Below, piece by piece: positions 21,837-32,500 of a DNA stretch of 64,000 bases. A program made the translations under genes and the position numbers. Location of the stretch: the NCBI GenBank assembly GCA_964036045.1, contig OZ038383.1:10308430-10372429 (forward strand), in the 5' to 3' direction. The DNA is from Eutreptiella sp. 'Long Island Sound 2002'. Taxonomy: Eukaryota; Euglenozoa; Euglenophyceae; Eutreptiales; Eutreptiaceae. Each line of letters starts with the position of its first letter. The stretch's first letter is position 1. The notes under the pieces are model-generated. The model saw nothing but the letters and a program-made list of their open reading frames with translations, was not told where the DNA came from and did no database searches.

Positions 21837-24801
21837 TGAAGCGGTACCCAGAACCCCATGGCTAGGTTACGGCATACAACCGGTCTCCGGTCCACTAACC
21901 CCATGTACGGAAGGGAAGATGCCCGTTGACGCTCCGTTCCGTGCCGTAAAGCCCCGCATCGGCAACCGATGCACCGCCAGCGGAGATTTGTGTATCAGAA
22001 TATCAGGAATCAACAGGGTTTTATTTTCATATTGTTTCCGTCAATTTTTACGCTTCCGTTCTGATACTCACTGTTTTGACTGCTGGCGGTTGGATCGCGA
22101 CTTTACCGTAACCGCCAGTTTAACTGTTTATAATGGAAATTTTAACGCAATCCGTCACGAAGGCTCCAAAGCCTTCAGGAACTGCATGGACGCTTCCGCA
22201 ATTTTCACATCTTACACTCGCAACCTTAATCCGAATTTTTCAGGATGTCGAAATCGGATTTTCGACTTCGACATCCCCGCACTTGATTTGACCTCTTTCG
22301 AGTGGACCTACGTGCTTCCCTACGCACGAATCAACTTTCCTTTTATCTTGCCCTCCATTTGTCTTAAAGATATGGGCAAAACAAAGTTGATTCGTGAGGC
22401 CACTTGTGAAGGTCATATCTCGTGTTGCTTGCGAGGAATGACAATAAGGAAACGTGGGATGTATTCACAATACTCCCGACGTAATTTAGGAAGCTTCATA
22501 TGCCTTGCGTCTCCAAACGTGCGCGCTAGTGTAAGGGATCATGGTCAAGAGGGTAGAGTTTGCGTTATAACTCTTTGGCCATGACATTGCGTGCGTTAAG
22601 ATAACTTTCGAGTGTAGCGCACAAGTGTTGGTGTTGCATAGGAACTCTCCTTGAGTTCCCATGAGCGATTGACACAAAGTTATGCCCTTGGAGGGGCATG
22701 ACATATCGTGGGGGGAGCTACCTTTTTGGGCAATATGTGGTATGTGCCATGTGTTGTGTTGCGTGCCCATTTGGCGGGTCCATTGCTCCAAGCCGAACCC
22801 GCCAATGGACCTCATATTGTGTAAGCCCCTTCTCCATACTCCCCACGATCAATTGCAAGCCTAACCTTCGTGAAGGGAAGCTTGTGTGGCGATCCCAAAG
22901 CGATGCGTTGGGAGCAAGGTGTGTGTTTTGCAATTTTCCATATTTTCATGTGCCCACTTGGAAGGCAGCGCTCGTTACCTTTCAAAGCGCCCCAAGCGGA
23001 GCACATATGTGGGATCGAAGGTCATTGGTGTCAAGTCATTATGTTTAGAAGGATTAGTTGATTGCACGATCCAAGCCGAAGATATTATAATATAATTGTG
23101 CGCCTTTCAAGGCACTTTTGTGTGTCTTTGTGCCAATTTTGCCGTTTTTGGCCCGTCATGATGTCAAGTGGCGACCGTGTATCTCAACGTAGCGTTCAAT
23201 TGACATCATGACCTAAGTATGTTATGAGGGTACATACTTCGGTGCCCAACATATCTTGGACCCGGCGAATAACTCCTCTTAGGCTTGGCATACCGTGGCC
23301 GCCATGTTGGCGATTTGGGACTATCCCAAATCATGGGCTCACTTGGCGACCCTGCCATTCCCAATACCGGAGGAGTTGGGCGACGCCCAAAAGATATGTT
23401 GGACACATATGACTTGATACCAATCCTATGGCACATCCGGTCCGAGTCGGGCATGTGCCTCATTTGCCTCAACCATGAGTGTGCGCATTTTTGGCCATTT
23501 TGAGCAATTTTCCACTTTTGCTGCCCGCCGTGCACCATGTTCTAACCTCCGTGCACGCCGGACGCTTGGACCAATGGACCATATATGACATGGGTGATAT
23601 GGACATTGGTCCCCATGGTTCACACACCACGTGGGCGAAGCGGAGCAACCTTCGTTAAGGCGCTAGCCCAAAGTGAGTGTGGGCAATTTTGCCATTTTGG
23701 CATTTGTGGACCCAATTGGGATCGTCACCACGCCAAGTGGCATGGAGATCCTTGAGAGCCAAGGGCATGGGAGTCTTGGTTGGACTCCCGGTGGATCGCG
23801 TATGGAATGGCGGATCCGATCTCCAAGCCGGCGTGGAGATATACTATTGGGGGCACACCAAATTTTGGCTCATTTCAAGCAGCCAAAATGACCCAATTTT
23901 GGGACCCCAATTTCCCCCTTCCCTGTGGTCAATTAGCGGCCCCATTTCTCTAAGCCCATAGGGAGCCCGGACCCAAATCCAAGTTGTACACTCAGATATA
24001 AGTCCTAGGTCCTGCCTCCTACCCTGTGAGCCATTGGCCTTACCTTGGCCGGGCGAGCCACGCGTGGGAATGACGCCAATTTTGGTGATTTTGGCATCAT
24101 GACCCCACTTGACTCATCCGTGTTGCCCTGATGCCGGGACCTCAGAGGGAACCAGGTTGGGTGAGGGCTCCAGGGAGTTCGTACTCGAAGGGCATAGGGT
24201 CAGTTGCCTCGTCCCTACCTCTGGCGGGTCCGGACGAGGGTCAATCTTGGGAATTTTGCAGGTAATATCAGTTTGGGCTGAAACAGCCCATTTTCAGATA
24301 CCAACTCCTGAGGGATTATGGCGGGGCCATATCTCTGGCTCAGAGAGGAGTTGGGACCTGCCGTTAAGGGAGCATAGGGAGCCACTGTCTGTTTGCCTCG
24401 GAGTCCCTTGGTTCTCAGGAACTCGCCTGTGGCTGGGCGGGACACCTCTCCCATTGGCAGGGTTTCAGGGTCCGGACTGAGCCGGGCATGGGTTGTGTTT
24501 GAGCCCCCGCCCCCACCAGCCACTGAGAGGGTCGGACCTGGGATTGGGATACGAGTTGGGATAGAGTGTCTATTGTCCTGTGATGCCCTTACCCCAGTCC
24601 AGTCTTAACCCCATGTGTACATATCCTGATGTGTTGCTGTACATACTTTCGTTCCCTTGTTGCAGAGTGGCAAGGATCCTGAAACGCTTTGTCACATGAC
24701 ATGAGCGCATTGATGCCCTTGTGAGCGTAGTGCTTTGCCTGCCTGCTCACTTGCGCGTGTCCCGCAGCGTCCCGTGGCCGGCCCCCCACGGGAACGCGTC
24801 A
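21837..24801 (+). repeat. 5' LTR of the 17-kb chromovirus (2965 bp)
   Basis: TG...CA ends and a matching 3' copy. It is unusually dense in short perfect inverted repeats: nested arms 21973-21981/22082-22090 and 21992-22000/22059-22067; 22244-22252/22267-22275; 13-bp arms 22326-22338/22383-22395; 13-bp arms 23155-23167/23200-23212; 23312-23320/23324-23332; 23376-23382/23384-23390; 23568-23576/23604-23612; 24274-24280/24284-24290. A 221-codon frame (21919-22584) lies across the first group and is open in both LTRs, but the two copies differ at replacement sites and I do not treat it as a gene. An AT-rich TATA-like stretch (about 23080-23095) could be a promoter element; this is weak. Confidence 0.9.
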
Positions 24802-25239
24802 AAAGCGTTTCACCGCCGCGGGGTTACCCAGCCCTCGCGTGCCACTCGGGGCCACCAACCCCGAGCAGCGCGGCGCAGCTCGCAGCTCGCAGCGCAGCGC
24901 AGCGTCTCGCAGCGCAGCGCAGCGGCTCGCAGCGCCACTCAGCGACAGCGCCGAGTTCGTCACGGAGCCCGCAGCGCCGTCCAGAGCATCGCCCTGACCG
25001 CGCAGCAACCGTGAAAGAGATGCACAGACCAGGACTCCTGCATCAGCCCCATCGGCCGACCCGGAGTCCCATCGGCCGACCAGCAAGGCCGCGTCGACCA
25101 CCTCCACAACCACCGGCTGACCAGCACCAGCCGCACTTCCAATCCAGTGCTGCAGCACCCGCCTCAACAACCACAACCAGTTCGTTGAGTTGAACGAGTG
25201 CACATCAAGGACCTCAAGACCAACTACGCCCCCGCTGCC
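24802..25239 (+). other. 5' leader of the chromovirus RNA with CGCAG repeats
   Basis: This 438-bp untranslated leader lies between the LTR and the gag ATG. No TGG-starting, tRNA-complementary primer site is seen right after the LTR (it reads AAAGCGTTTCACC), so the priming mode is unclear. At about 24885-24945 there is a dense array of CGCAGC/CTCGCAG repeats. Confidence 0.6.
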
Positions 25240-28200
25240 ATGGTGAATTGGCAAGAAGCGGGCAGGACGTGGCCGCGGCCCCACCCCCACGCAGCGCAAC
25301 TACTGCGTGGGTTGGTATGGGACCAGCACTACCGCCACAGCCACCCCCAGTGCGAAGGCGGCATGCCCCGGAGCTTCGAGCTCCGCACGGACATCGCCCC
25401 CGACCGCCTGCAGGCCGTGGAGGACTGGCTGCGGGCGGAAGGGTACGAGTACCGCCACCAGCAGAGGCGCTGGAGGACCTGGACCCGGCCGGACAGGCCC
25501 GGCGAAGGGCTGCGCCCCGACGGGATTGAGGAGGACGAGGACCCCAACGCCTACCCGTCGGGCGCCTCGATCAACGTCTCCATGTGGGACTTGATCGAGA
25601 GGAAGTTCCCGGAGCCGGGGAGCGAGCGCAGGCTGCAGGGCAGCAGCAGCGCGTCTCCGGCGAAGGAGAAGCGGTCCGCCGGGGACAAGAAGCGGGACGG
25701 GAAGTGGCGGGAGTACCAGGAGTCCCTGGCCGCCGAAGCCGCCCAAGGCGCCAAGGGCGGAACCCCAGCCCCCAGTCCCCAACGGGCTAATGGTGGTCAC
25801 CACCCCGGCCACGCCACCCTTGGTGACTTCATGGCAGTTGCCACGCAGACCAGGGCCAAGCCCCGTCCGCTGCTCCTGAGGCCCCAGCAGGCCCCAGCAG
25901 GCCCCAGCAGCGACGTGGAGTCGGCCCACCGCGGGAGGATGCCCGCCGACCAGGCCAGCTCCAGCAGCAGTGCCGCTCCCGCCCAAAGGGACGTGGCGCG
26001 CGCCTGTGAGCGCGTCTGCAGGGTGCCCTGCAACCTTCGGGTTGCCCGGCAACGGGCCACGCAGCGAAACGCTGCAGTGGAGGGCGCCGTCGGCATCGCC
26101 CATGAGGAGGCCACCGAGTGGGGCAGAGGCATGGACTACCACGCCTCGAAAGTGGCAGCCATCGCGGCCGGTCTCACGGCTGCGGCCGCCCATGAGGCAG
26201 TGGCTGCCCGGATCAGGGCAACCGACGAGGAAGCCCGCCGGACGCAGGAGGCCATTGCCTGCAAGGAGGCCGAGGTGAAGGCGCTGGAAGAGGCGCTTGC
26301 CCAAGAGAGGGCAAGGAAGGAGGCGGAGGAAAGGGCCCACGCCGAAGCAACGGCTAAGGCCCAGGAGGACGCCGCCAAGAAGGAAGCCATCGAGGCCGCG
26401 CGACGGAAGGTCGCTGAGGAGAAGGCCAAGACGGAGGCGGAGCTGGCAGCGTTGGAAGCGCAGAAGGCGCGGCTGCAGCAGGCCCGGGAAGCCGAGGCGG
26501 CTCGTGCTCGGGAAGAAGCCGAAGCGCGGGCTGCCGCAGCCACCGCCGCCGCAATGGAGGAGGCAGAGGCCAAACTCCGCCGCGAGACTCCCCCGGGAGG
26601 ATCACGAGTGGAGACCCTTCGAAAACTTTTCGAAGGGGACGCCTCCTCCAGGATGACGCTGGACGAGGCCGACACGGGCAGCAGTGGGAGCAGTGGCACC
26701 ACCGCCCGTCGACGGAGGAGGGGCAAGGGGAAGACCCCCGAGAGGCCGCGGAGGCCAGCGGGTGGACACCCCCACGACAGTGACCCCTTCTTCACCGCCA
26801 GTGACGGGGATGAACGAGGCCGCCGACATCGCCAAGTGGTGGCATGGACGGGCGGAGGAGGCGGAGACGTCCCCATGGAACCGGAAGGTGAGGATGAGGA
26901 TCTCCCTCCTCCCCACCTGAGCTCGGAGCCTTCCGAGACCGAGACGCCCAGGTGGGGCGACATGGACGAGGATGACGACATGGACTTCGGCATCACGAGG
27001 AAGCGCCCATCCTCGGACCCACCGAGGCGACCCGGCGGAGACCCACCGGGACCCCCTGGCGGAGGACCATCAGGACCCCCTGGAGGACGCCCACCAAGTG
27101 GACCCCCTGGAGGCGGACCACCGGGCGGGGGAGGACCCCCTGGACCGGGCAGACCCGGCGGAGGCCCTCCTGGAGGACCCCCTGGGGACCCCGACGACCC
27201 ACCAGGGAACGGCGACCCGGATACCACCTGGCGGTGGATTATCTACCTCCGCAGGAGAGTCCAGTTGCTCGAGCTGGAGGTAGACACGGGCAAGGGCGAG
27301 ATGGCTCGCATCTCCAGGGTCGCCACGCGCGCGCAGAAGGAGCTGGACATCGCCAGGGCCGAGACCAAGTCGCTGACCAACGTTGTCAGCGGCCTGCAGC
27401 AGAGGCTGGACGCGCTGGAAGCCCGTGGGAGCGTCGGCAGCGACCATCCACCCCTGGAGTCTGGCTCGTCGGACGACGGCTGGGGACCCGGACCAGGTCC
27501 AGGCAGACCCCACGCCCCCGGCGGAGCCCCCAGGAGTCGCCCCAGCGCCAGTGCCCCCTCTCTCACCGCCCCCTCTCACCACAGCGCGGGCCGCCGCAAC
27601 GAACGCGTGCCGCCCGGCAGTGGCAGTGAGGATTGGCGTGATGAGTGGCTCAGCGCGGAGTACCGCAACCGCCGTGCTCCACCGCGGACACCGGTACGCC
27701 CCCGGCGCCCCGCACCAGCCCCTGGGCCAGTCCCAATGGCTGGTGGACGTTATGGTGGACTCAGGGATGAGGTCCCCGGAGGAGACGTGGAATGGGATGT
27801 CGGTGAAGGTGAGGACCTGGATCTGGACCTGGAGGAGTTCGACATCAGCCCGCCGCGTGGTGTACGACGGGAGGCCGCTGAACGCAGCCGCCGGCGCCGT
27901 GATGAGGATGCGTACATGGATGCAGTACGTCGTGAACATTTTGGTTCAGCGTACATGGAGGAACCGCGGCGTAGCCACAGGGATTCCATGGAGGAGATGG
28001 ACGTGGCGGCCGTGGGAGTCCGTGGGCGAGGCCGATGGGAACCTCGGTCGACCTCGCGTCCGGCGTTCATGGTCTCTAAGGCCGCGGACGCCGCCGTGTG
28101 GGAAGACTTGAAGGACATCAAGCCCCCCATGTACGACGGCAACCCCCTCAACCTCGACCGCTTCTTGGAGAAGCTGGACGATTGGGGGCTGACCGTCACT

Positions 28201-29550
28201 GAAGACCTGCCTCCCGCGGATGCGGAGAGATACGTCTTCAAACGGTTCAGGTACCGCCTGCCGGAAGTGCTCGGCGAGCTATACTTTGTGGCGACCAAGG
28301 AGGGGAGAATCAAGACCCTCAAGGAAGCCAAGAAGTGGCTCAACGAGCAGGAGCGGGTGGACGCTCTGCAGGTGGCTGCCAAGCGCTGGAAGTCCATCAA
28401 GCTTGAGCATGATGGACGGGAGATCCGCCTACGAGATTGGCGGGACTTCCGAGGGAAATACACCCTCTTCCGCCGCAACGTGGAGGATTGGAACGAGGGT
28501 GACGAGCAGGCTCGCCTGCTCTCCATGCTGCCGGAAGCATGGATCAAGAGGGTCACCAAGGAGGAATCCAAGAGGGCCAAGTCCAACCACACGGTCAAGA
28601 TGATGCTCCCCAAAGAGTATCACTCGAACGTGGTGGCTTGGGCGAAGAAGAACGTGGCCCGGGATGTCAAACGGCACTCCCTGCGGAACGCTCTTCTCAT
28701 CACCGTCTCGGGCGATCGCGAGAAGACCGCGATGTGGCGCCTTGACGAGTGTGAGTTGAGCGGCCAGACCATCCGTCTGCAGCCCATCCCGGCGCGGATG
28801 AGCTGCGACGAGATCCTGGAGTGGGTTGGCGAGGAAGTACTCAAGGAGTACCGAAACCTCCACCACACCCACGGGTTGAGGCCCGGCGACCGCGGCGTCA
28901 ACTACGTTGGCGAGGGACCTGGCGGCGAAGCTGCCATGGACCCAGCGGGAGCCGGCGGCGATGAGACTCTCGTCGACGATGACGACGACGATGAGCCCGC
29001 CGAGGTGGCCATTTGTGCCTTCGTGGCCAAAGACCTGAGCGCGGGGAGCAAACCGGGAAACTGGAAGCCCCTGCAGCAGGGCTGGAGGAAGCAGGAGAAG
29101 AGGGACCCTCGCCGCATTGGCGACCCTCCGCTGTCCTTTGGGGAGTTCATACGAGCTCACCCTCAGGGCTGTTTCGTGTGTTATGGGAGGAAGCGAGGCT
29201 TCAACCATGACCACCGAACATGCCCCGTCCACAAGGCCGACACGGAGGCTTACAAGAAGGCGCACGGGTCGAAGAAGCGTGCGCCCGCGGGTATCCGGGA
29301 AGCCAAGGTGGAGGTGGACAGGGACGAGCTCTCCAAGCTGGTGTCGCAGGGGACCGAGTTGGCCAAGGAGATCCAGGAGATCAAGAGGAACTGGGTCCCC
29401 AGGTCGGACAACAAGAACAAGGAGAACAACCAGAACAACCAGAACAAGGACAAGGACAAGAAGCCTACTCGGAGTGAGAGGAGGAAGAAGGGCGTCAACG
29501 ACGTTGAGGCCGAGGAGAACACTCCCTCTTCCACAACCGACGCCCCCTAG
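25240..29550 (+). CDS. gag: Gag polyprotein of the 17-kb chromovirus
   Basis: Structural protein that would build the virus-like particle and package RNA. I choose the ATG at 25240 (context GCTGCCATGG); the frame is open slightly further upstream without an ATG. It has 1436 codons, far above the few hundred usual for Gypsy Gag. From the N-terminus: a Trp/Arg-rich segment; an Ala/Glu/Lys coiled coil at about residues 329-448; a Pro/Gly-rich stretch at about 590-660; a second coiled coil at about 667-730; the conserved capsid-like core at about 960-1117 (PPMYDGNPLNLDRFLEKL onward); an Asp/Glu run; and a knuckle with C1311, C1314, H1323 and C1328, spaced C-x2-C-x8-H-x4-C instead of x4. The C-terminal tail is rich in Asn/Lys. 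It ends in TAG at 29548-29550, followed in frame by pol. Confidence 0.9.
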   Translation: MVNWQEAGRTWPRPHPHAAQLLRGLVWDQHYRHSHPQCEGGMPRSFELRTDIAPDRLQAVEDWLRAEGYEYRHQQRRWRTWTRPDRPGEGLRPDGIEEDEDPNAYPSGASINVSMWDLIERKFPEPGSERRLQGSSSASPAKEKRSAGDKKRDGKWREYQESLAAEAAQGAKGGTPAPSPQRANGGHHPGHATLGDFMAVATQTRAKPRPLLLRPQQAPAGPSSDVESAHRGRMPADQASSSSSAAPAQRDVARACERVCRVPCNLRVARQRATQRNAAVEGAVGIAHEEATEWGRGMDYHASKVAAIAAGLTAAAAHEAVAARIRATDEEARRTQEAIACKEAEVKALEEALAQERARKEAEERAHAEATAKAQEDAAKKEAIEAARRKVAEEKAKTEAELAALEAQKARLQQAREAEAARAREEAEARAAAATAAAMEEAEAKLRRETPPGGSRVETLRKLFEGDASSRMTLDEADTGSSGSSGTTARRRRRGKGKTPERPRRPAGGHPHDSDPFFTASDGDERGRRHRQVVAWTGGGGGDVPMEPEGEDEDLPPPHLSSEPSETETPRWGDMDEDDDMDFGITRKRPSSDPPRRPGGDPPGPPGGGPSGPPGGRPPSGPPGGGPPGGGGPPGPGRPGGGPPGGPPGDPDDPPGNGDPDTTWRWIIYLRRRVQLLELEVDTGKGEMARISRVATRAQKELDIARAETKSLTNVVSGLQQRLDALEARGSVGSDHPPLESGSSDDGWGPGPGPGRPHAPGGAPRSRPSASAPSLTAPSHHSAGRRNERVPPGSGSEDWRDEWLSAEYRNRRAPPRTPVRPRRPAPAPGPVPMAGGRYGGLRDEVPGGDVEWDVGEGEDLDLDLEEFDISPPRGVRREAAERSRRRRDEDAYMDAVRREHFGSAYMEEPRRSHRDSMEEMDVAAVGVRGRGRWEPRSTSRPAFMVSKAADAAVWEDLKDIKPPMYDGNPLNLDRFLEKLDDWGLTVTEDLPPADAERYVFKRFRYRLPEVLGELYFVATKEGRIKTLKEAKKWLNEQERVDALQVAAKRWKSIKLEHDGREIRLRDWRDFRGKYTLFRRNVEDWNEGDEQARLLSMLPEAWIKRVTKEESKRAKSNHTVKMMLPKEYHSNVVAWAKKNVARDVKRHSLRNALLITVSGDREKTAMWRLDECELSGQTIRLQPIPARMSCDEILEWVGEEVLKEYRNLHHTHGLRPGDRGVNYVGEGPGGEAAMDPAGAGGDETLVDDDDDDEPAEVAICAFVAKDLSAGSKPGNWKPLQQGWRKQEKRDPRRIGDPPLSFGEFIRAHPQGCFVCYGRKRGFNHDHRTCPVHKADTEAYKKAHGSKKRAPAGIREAKVEVDRDELSKLVSQGTELAKEIQEIKRNWVPRSDNKNKENNQNNQNKDKDKKPTRSERRKKGVNDVEAEENTPSSTTDAP

Positions 29551-32500
29551 CGGAGCCCCTGCAGCCAAGGGCCCCAGCTAGGGCGGTCGCAGGATGGTGA
29601 CGTGGGAAGCGCCGAACCATCCCAGTCGGGAGTCGATAAGCACAAGGGGACTGCCGCGGGCGGAAGGCCCGGTCCGGCGCCCAGTCGCGGAGGCGGGGTG
29701 AGGGCAAGTGAAGGCACGAACCCTTGCACCCGTCCGTCCTTCGCGACCAAGAATGTGTTTGATGTACTACAGGATCTATCCGAGAGTATCGGAGGATCAC
29801 CCGGACCGCAGCTGGATGCTGCAGATGGGCAGCCTGAGCCCATTGTCCACGACCTGCACCAGTCGCTTGTGGAGCTTCTGGAACGGCCGGAGATCCTGAG
29901 TTTGCGCGCCGTGGGCCGTGTCGGTCGCGAGCGGCAGTTGCATCTTAAGGTCCGTGCCCTATGCGGGGAAGTGGAAAAGGTTTTCGACGTGTTGGTCGAC
30001 ACGGGAGCTCAAGTCAGCTTGGTCAAGGCTGGCCTACTTCCACCAGAGTGTCTGACCGACAGTCGGAAGCCTGTCAGGCTGAAGGTGGCGAACGGCCAGT
30101 ACATGGTGGGAGGCACGAAGGAAGCGGCCATTGGGCTGCAGTTCGTGAACCATCGTGAGCTGAGCCGCCCAGACCTCGGCAAGGAAATCCTCCTGCACGG
30201 TCGCTTCTACGAGGCCGAGATGGACTGGGACATGATCGTCGGGTACGACTTCATGATGGAGACGGACTCCGGCGTCCTCCCGGCCCAGGCCTCCATGACC
30301 CTGTACCAGGACGACCAGCTCTCGTGGCTTTTGTCACCTGAGCACCATGTGGAATGCCAATGGATCCACCCCGAATGCAATCAGCTCGAAGTGGCCGCGC
30401 TGGACACTGAGCCAACTGGTCCTGCAAACCAGGAGTACGGCGTAAGGCCGGAAGTGGCGAGCCGAGTTGTCGCGGACTTCGGAGCTTCGGATCTGGCCCT
30501 GGATGCGTTCTCTTCAGGAACCTCCGCCCATCTTCGGGTTTGTGAGAAGTACTGGAGCGCCCAGGACTCTGCGTGGAAGAAGCACTGGGGTCCGCATCAG
30601 GGATTGATGTGGATCCATTGCCCCCGTTGGGACATTCCAAGAGCGATAGCGAAGATTCGCAAGGACCGCTCCAAGGCAGTGCTGGTTGTTCCTATGGGAT
30701 GCACCGAGGAGGAAAGTACCCGACATTGGGTAGCCTCATTGACCAACATGACCTTAAACAAGGTCGTCCTACCGGCTGGAGAGAGTGTCTATCAGGACGC
30801 TAAGGGACAGCCCATGCCACCCCAGAGATGGCCAACAGAATTCCACTATGTGGATGGGGGCCTTGATCAGGCCGACACCACGGACTTCGTGTGTGTCAAC
30901 CGCATCATAGCGGAGCCTTGGAGGCAATGCTTTGCGGTTCCCCCTGTTGACATCGAAGAATCGGAATCGGAAGAGCCCCTCACTGAAGAGGAGTGGGATC
31001 TGGTTCAGGGGTATATGGATCAGCCCTTTCACGACTGGGGAAACCAGCGTGAGGGCAAAGGCCAGGACAAAGCCTGGTGGGAAGTGGACTCGATCGTCTC
31101 TGGTTCCTACGATGGAGATACCTTCGTAAGGAGGGTACTGGACCACCTGTCCAGCCAGGATGAGCCAATCGGGGGTAACCCACCCACCTACGGCGATCTA
31201 TTCCGAGGCAAGACCAGAGATGGCCCTTTGGGCCACCTGGGAAGACCGCCTGAGCCGAAAGCGAGCGGGGTCGCTACCCCTCAAGTAAGCTCCGTGGTTC
31301 AAGTGCCCGGAAAAGCCAAGGCGGAGTCCGACGACTGCCCCAAGATCCAGGCATTGAGGGCCAGGCTGAAGCAGAAGTATGGTGATACCTTCTTCAGCGG
31401 TAAGACTGTGTTTCCCCCACCGGTGCGTGGACCGTATGGCGAGGCCAAGATACGACTGAAGCAGGACCCCCGTGTGTATCGCCACCGGGAGTTTGCCCTG
31501 AGGGGCGAGAGGAAAGATGCCATGGAGAAGATCCTCCGTGACTTCATCCAGAGAGGCTGGCTTGAGCCGTGCCACTCCGAGTGGGCCTCTCCGTGCTTCG
31601 TCGTCCCCAAGAAGGTTGCCGGTGAGTGGCGGCTCGTGGTCGACTACCGCGGCCTGAACGCCCAAACGCAGCACGACAGCTATACGCTGCCCCTCATTGA
31701 GGACATGCTGCAAAAGCAACACCGGCGGAGGATCTTCACGGTGATTGACCTGAAACATGGTTATCATCAGATGCCTCTCGCCGAGGAGTCCCGTGCCTGC
31801 ACAGCCATGAGCACCCCACTTGGACCTCTCCAGTGGAAGGTGATGCCCATGGGCGTTACCAACGGCAATGCGGCTTTTCAGCGGATGCTGGAGAACGTGC
31901 TTGAGCCGGTGCGCGACTGTGCGGACCCCTTCGTGGACGACGTGATCATCGCGTCCGGGGACCCCAGTATGAGCTACGAGGAGCTCCTGGAGGCACACGA
32001 GAGGGACGTCACTCGAGTGCTGGACCTTCTGGTTCGGCACAAACTCACGGGCAGCAGTGACAAGGCCACCATTGCGGTAAGCGAGGTGGTCTTCGCTGGC
32101 CACGTAGTCGGGAACGGGCAGCGAAAGCCCATACCTGGCAAGGTGGCTGCGATTGAGCACTGGGAAAAGCCCAAGACGGTCTCTGAGCTACGGGCGTATC
32201 TGGGGTTCTGCAACTACTACTCGGGGTATATCAAGATGTATGCCAAGTATGCAGCCCCCATGACAACCATGCTCAAGGGCAACCGAGAGGAGACCAAGAA
32301 GGGGTCCAAGAAGGCTCTGGTCTGGACTGAAGAGTCCGACCGTGCCTTTGAGGGGATGAAGCAGGCGCTGCTATCCGCAGTGGGTCTGCACCTCGTGGAT
32401 CCCGACCGAGGATTCGTCCTGCGCACCGACGCTTCCGACTACGCCATTGGGACTGTGTTGGAGCAAGTGCTTGACGACGGGAGGCACGTGCCCGTGGCCT

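Noticed and set aside
25300-29568. Minus-strand frames of 280-380 codons opposite gag
   Set aside because: Shadows of the GC-rich, strongly codon-biased gag frame.
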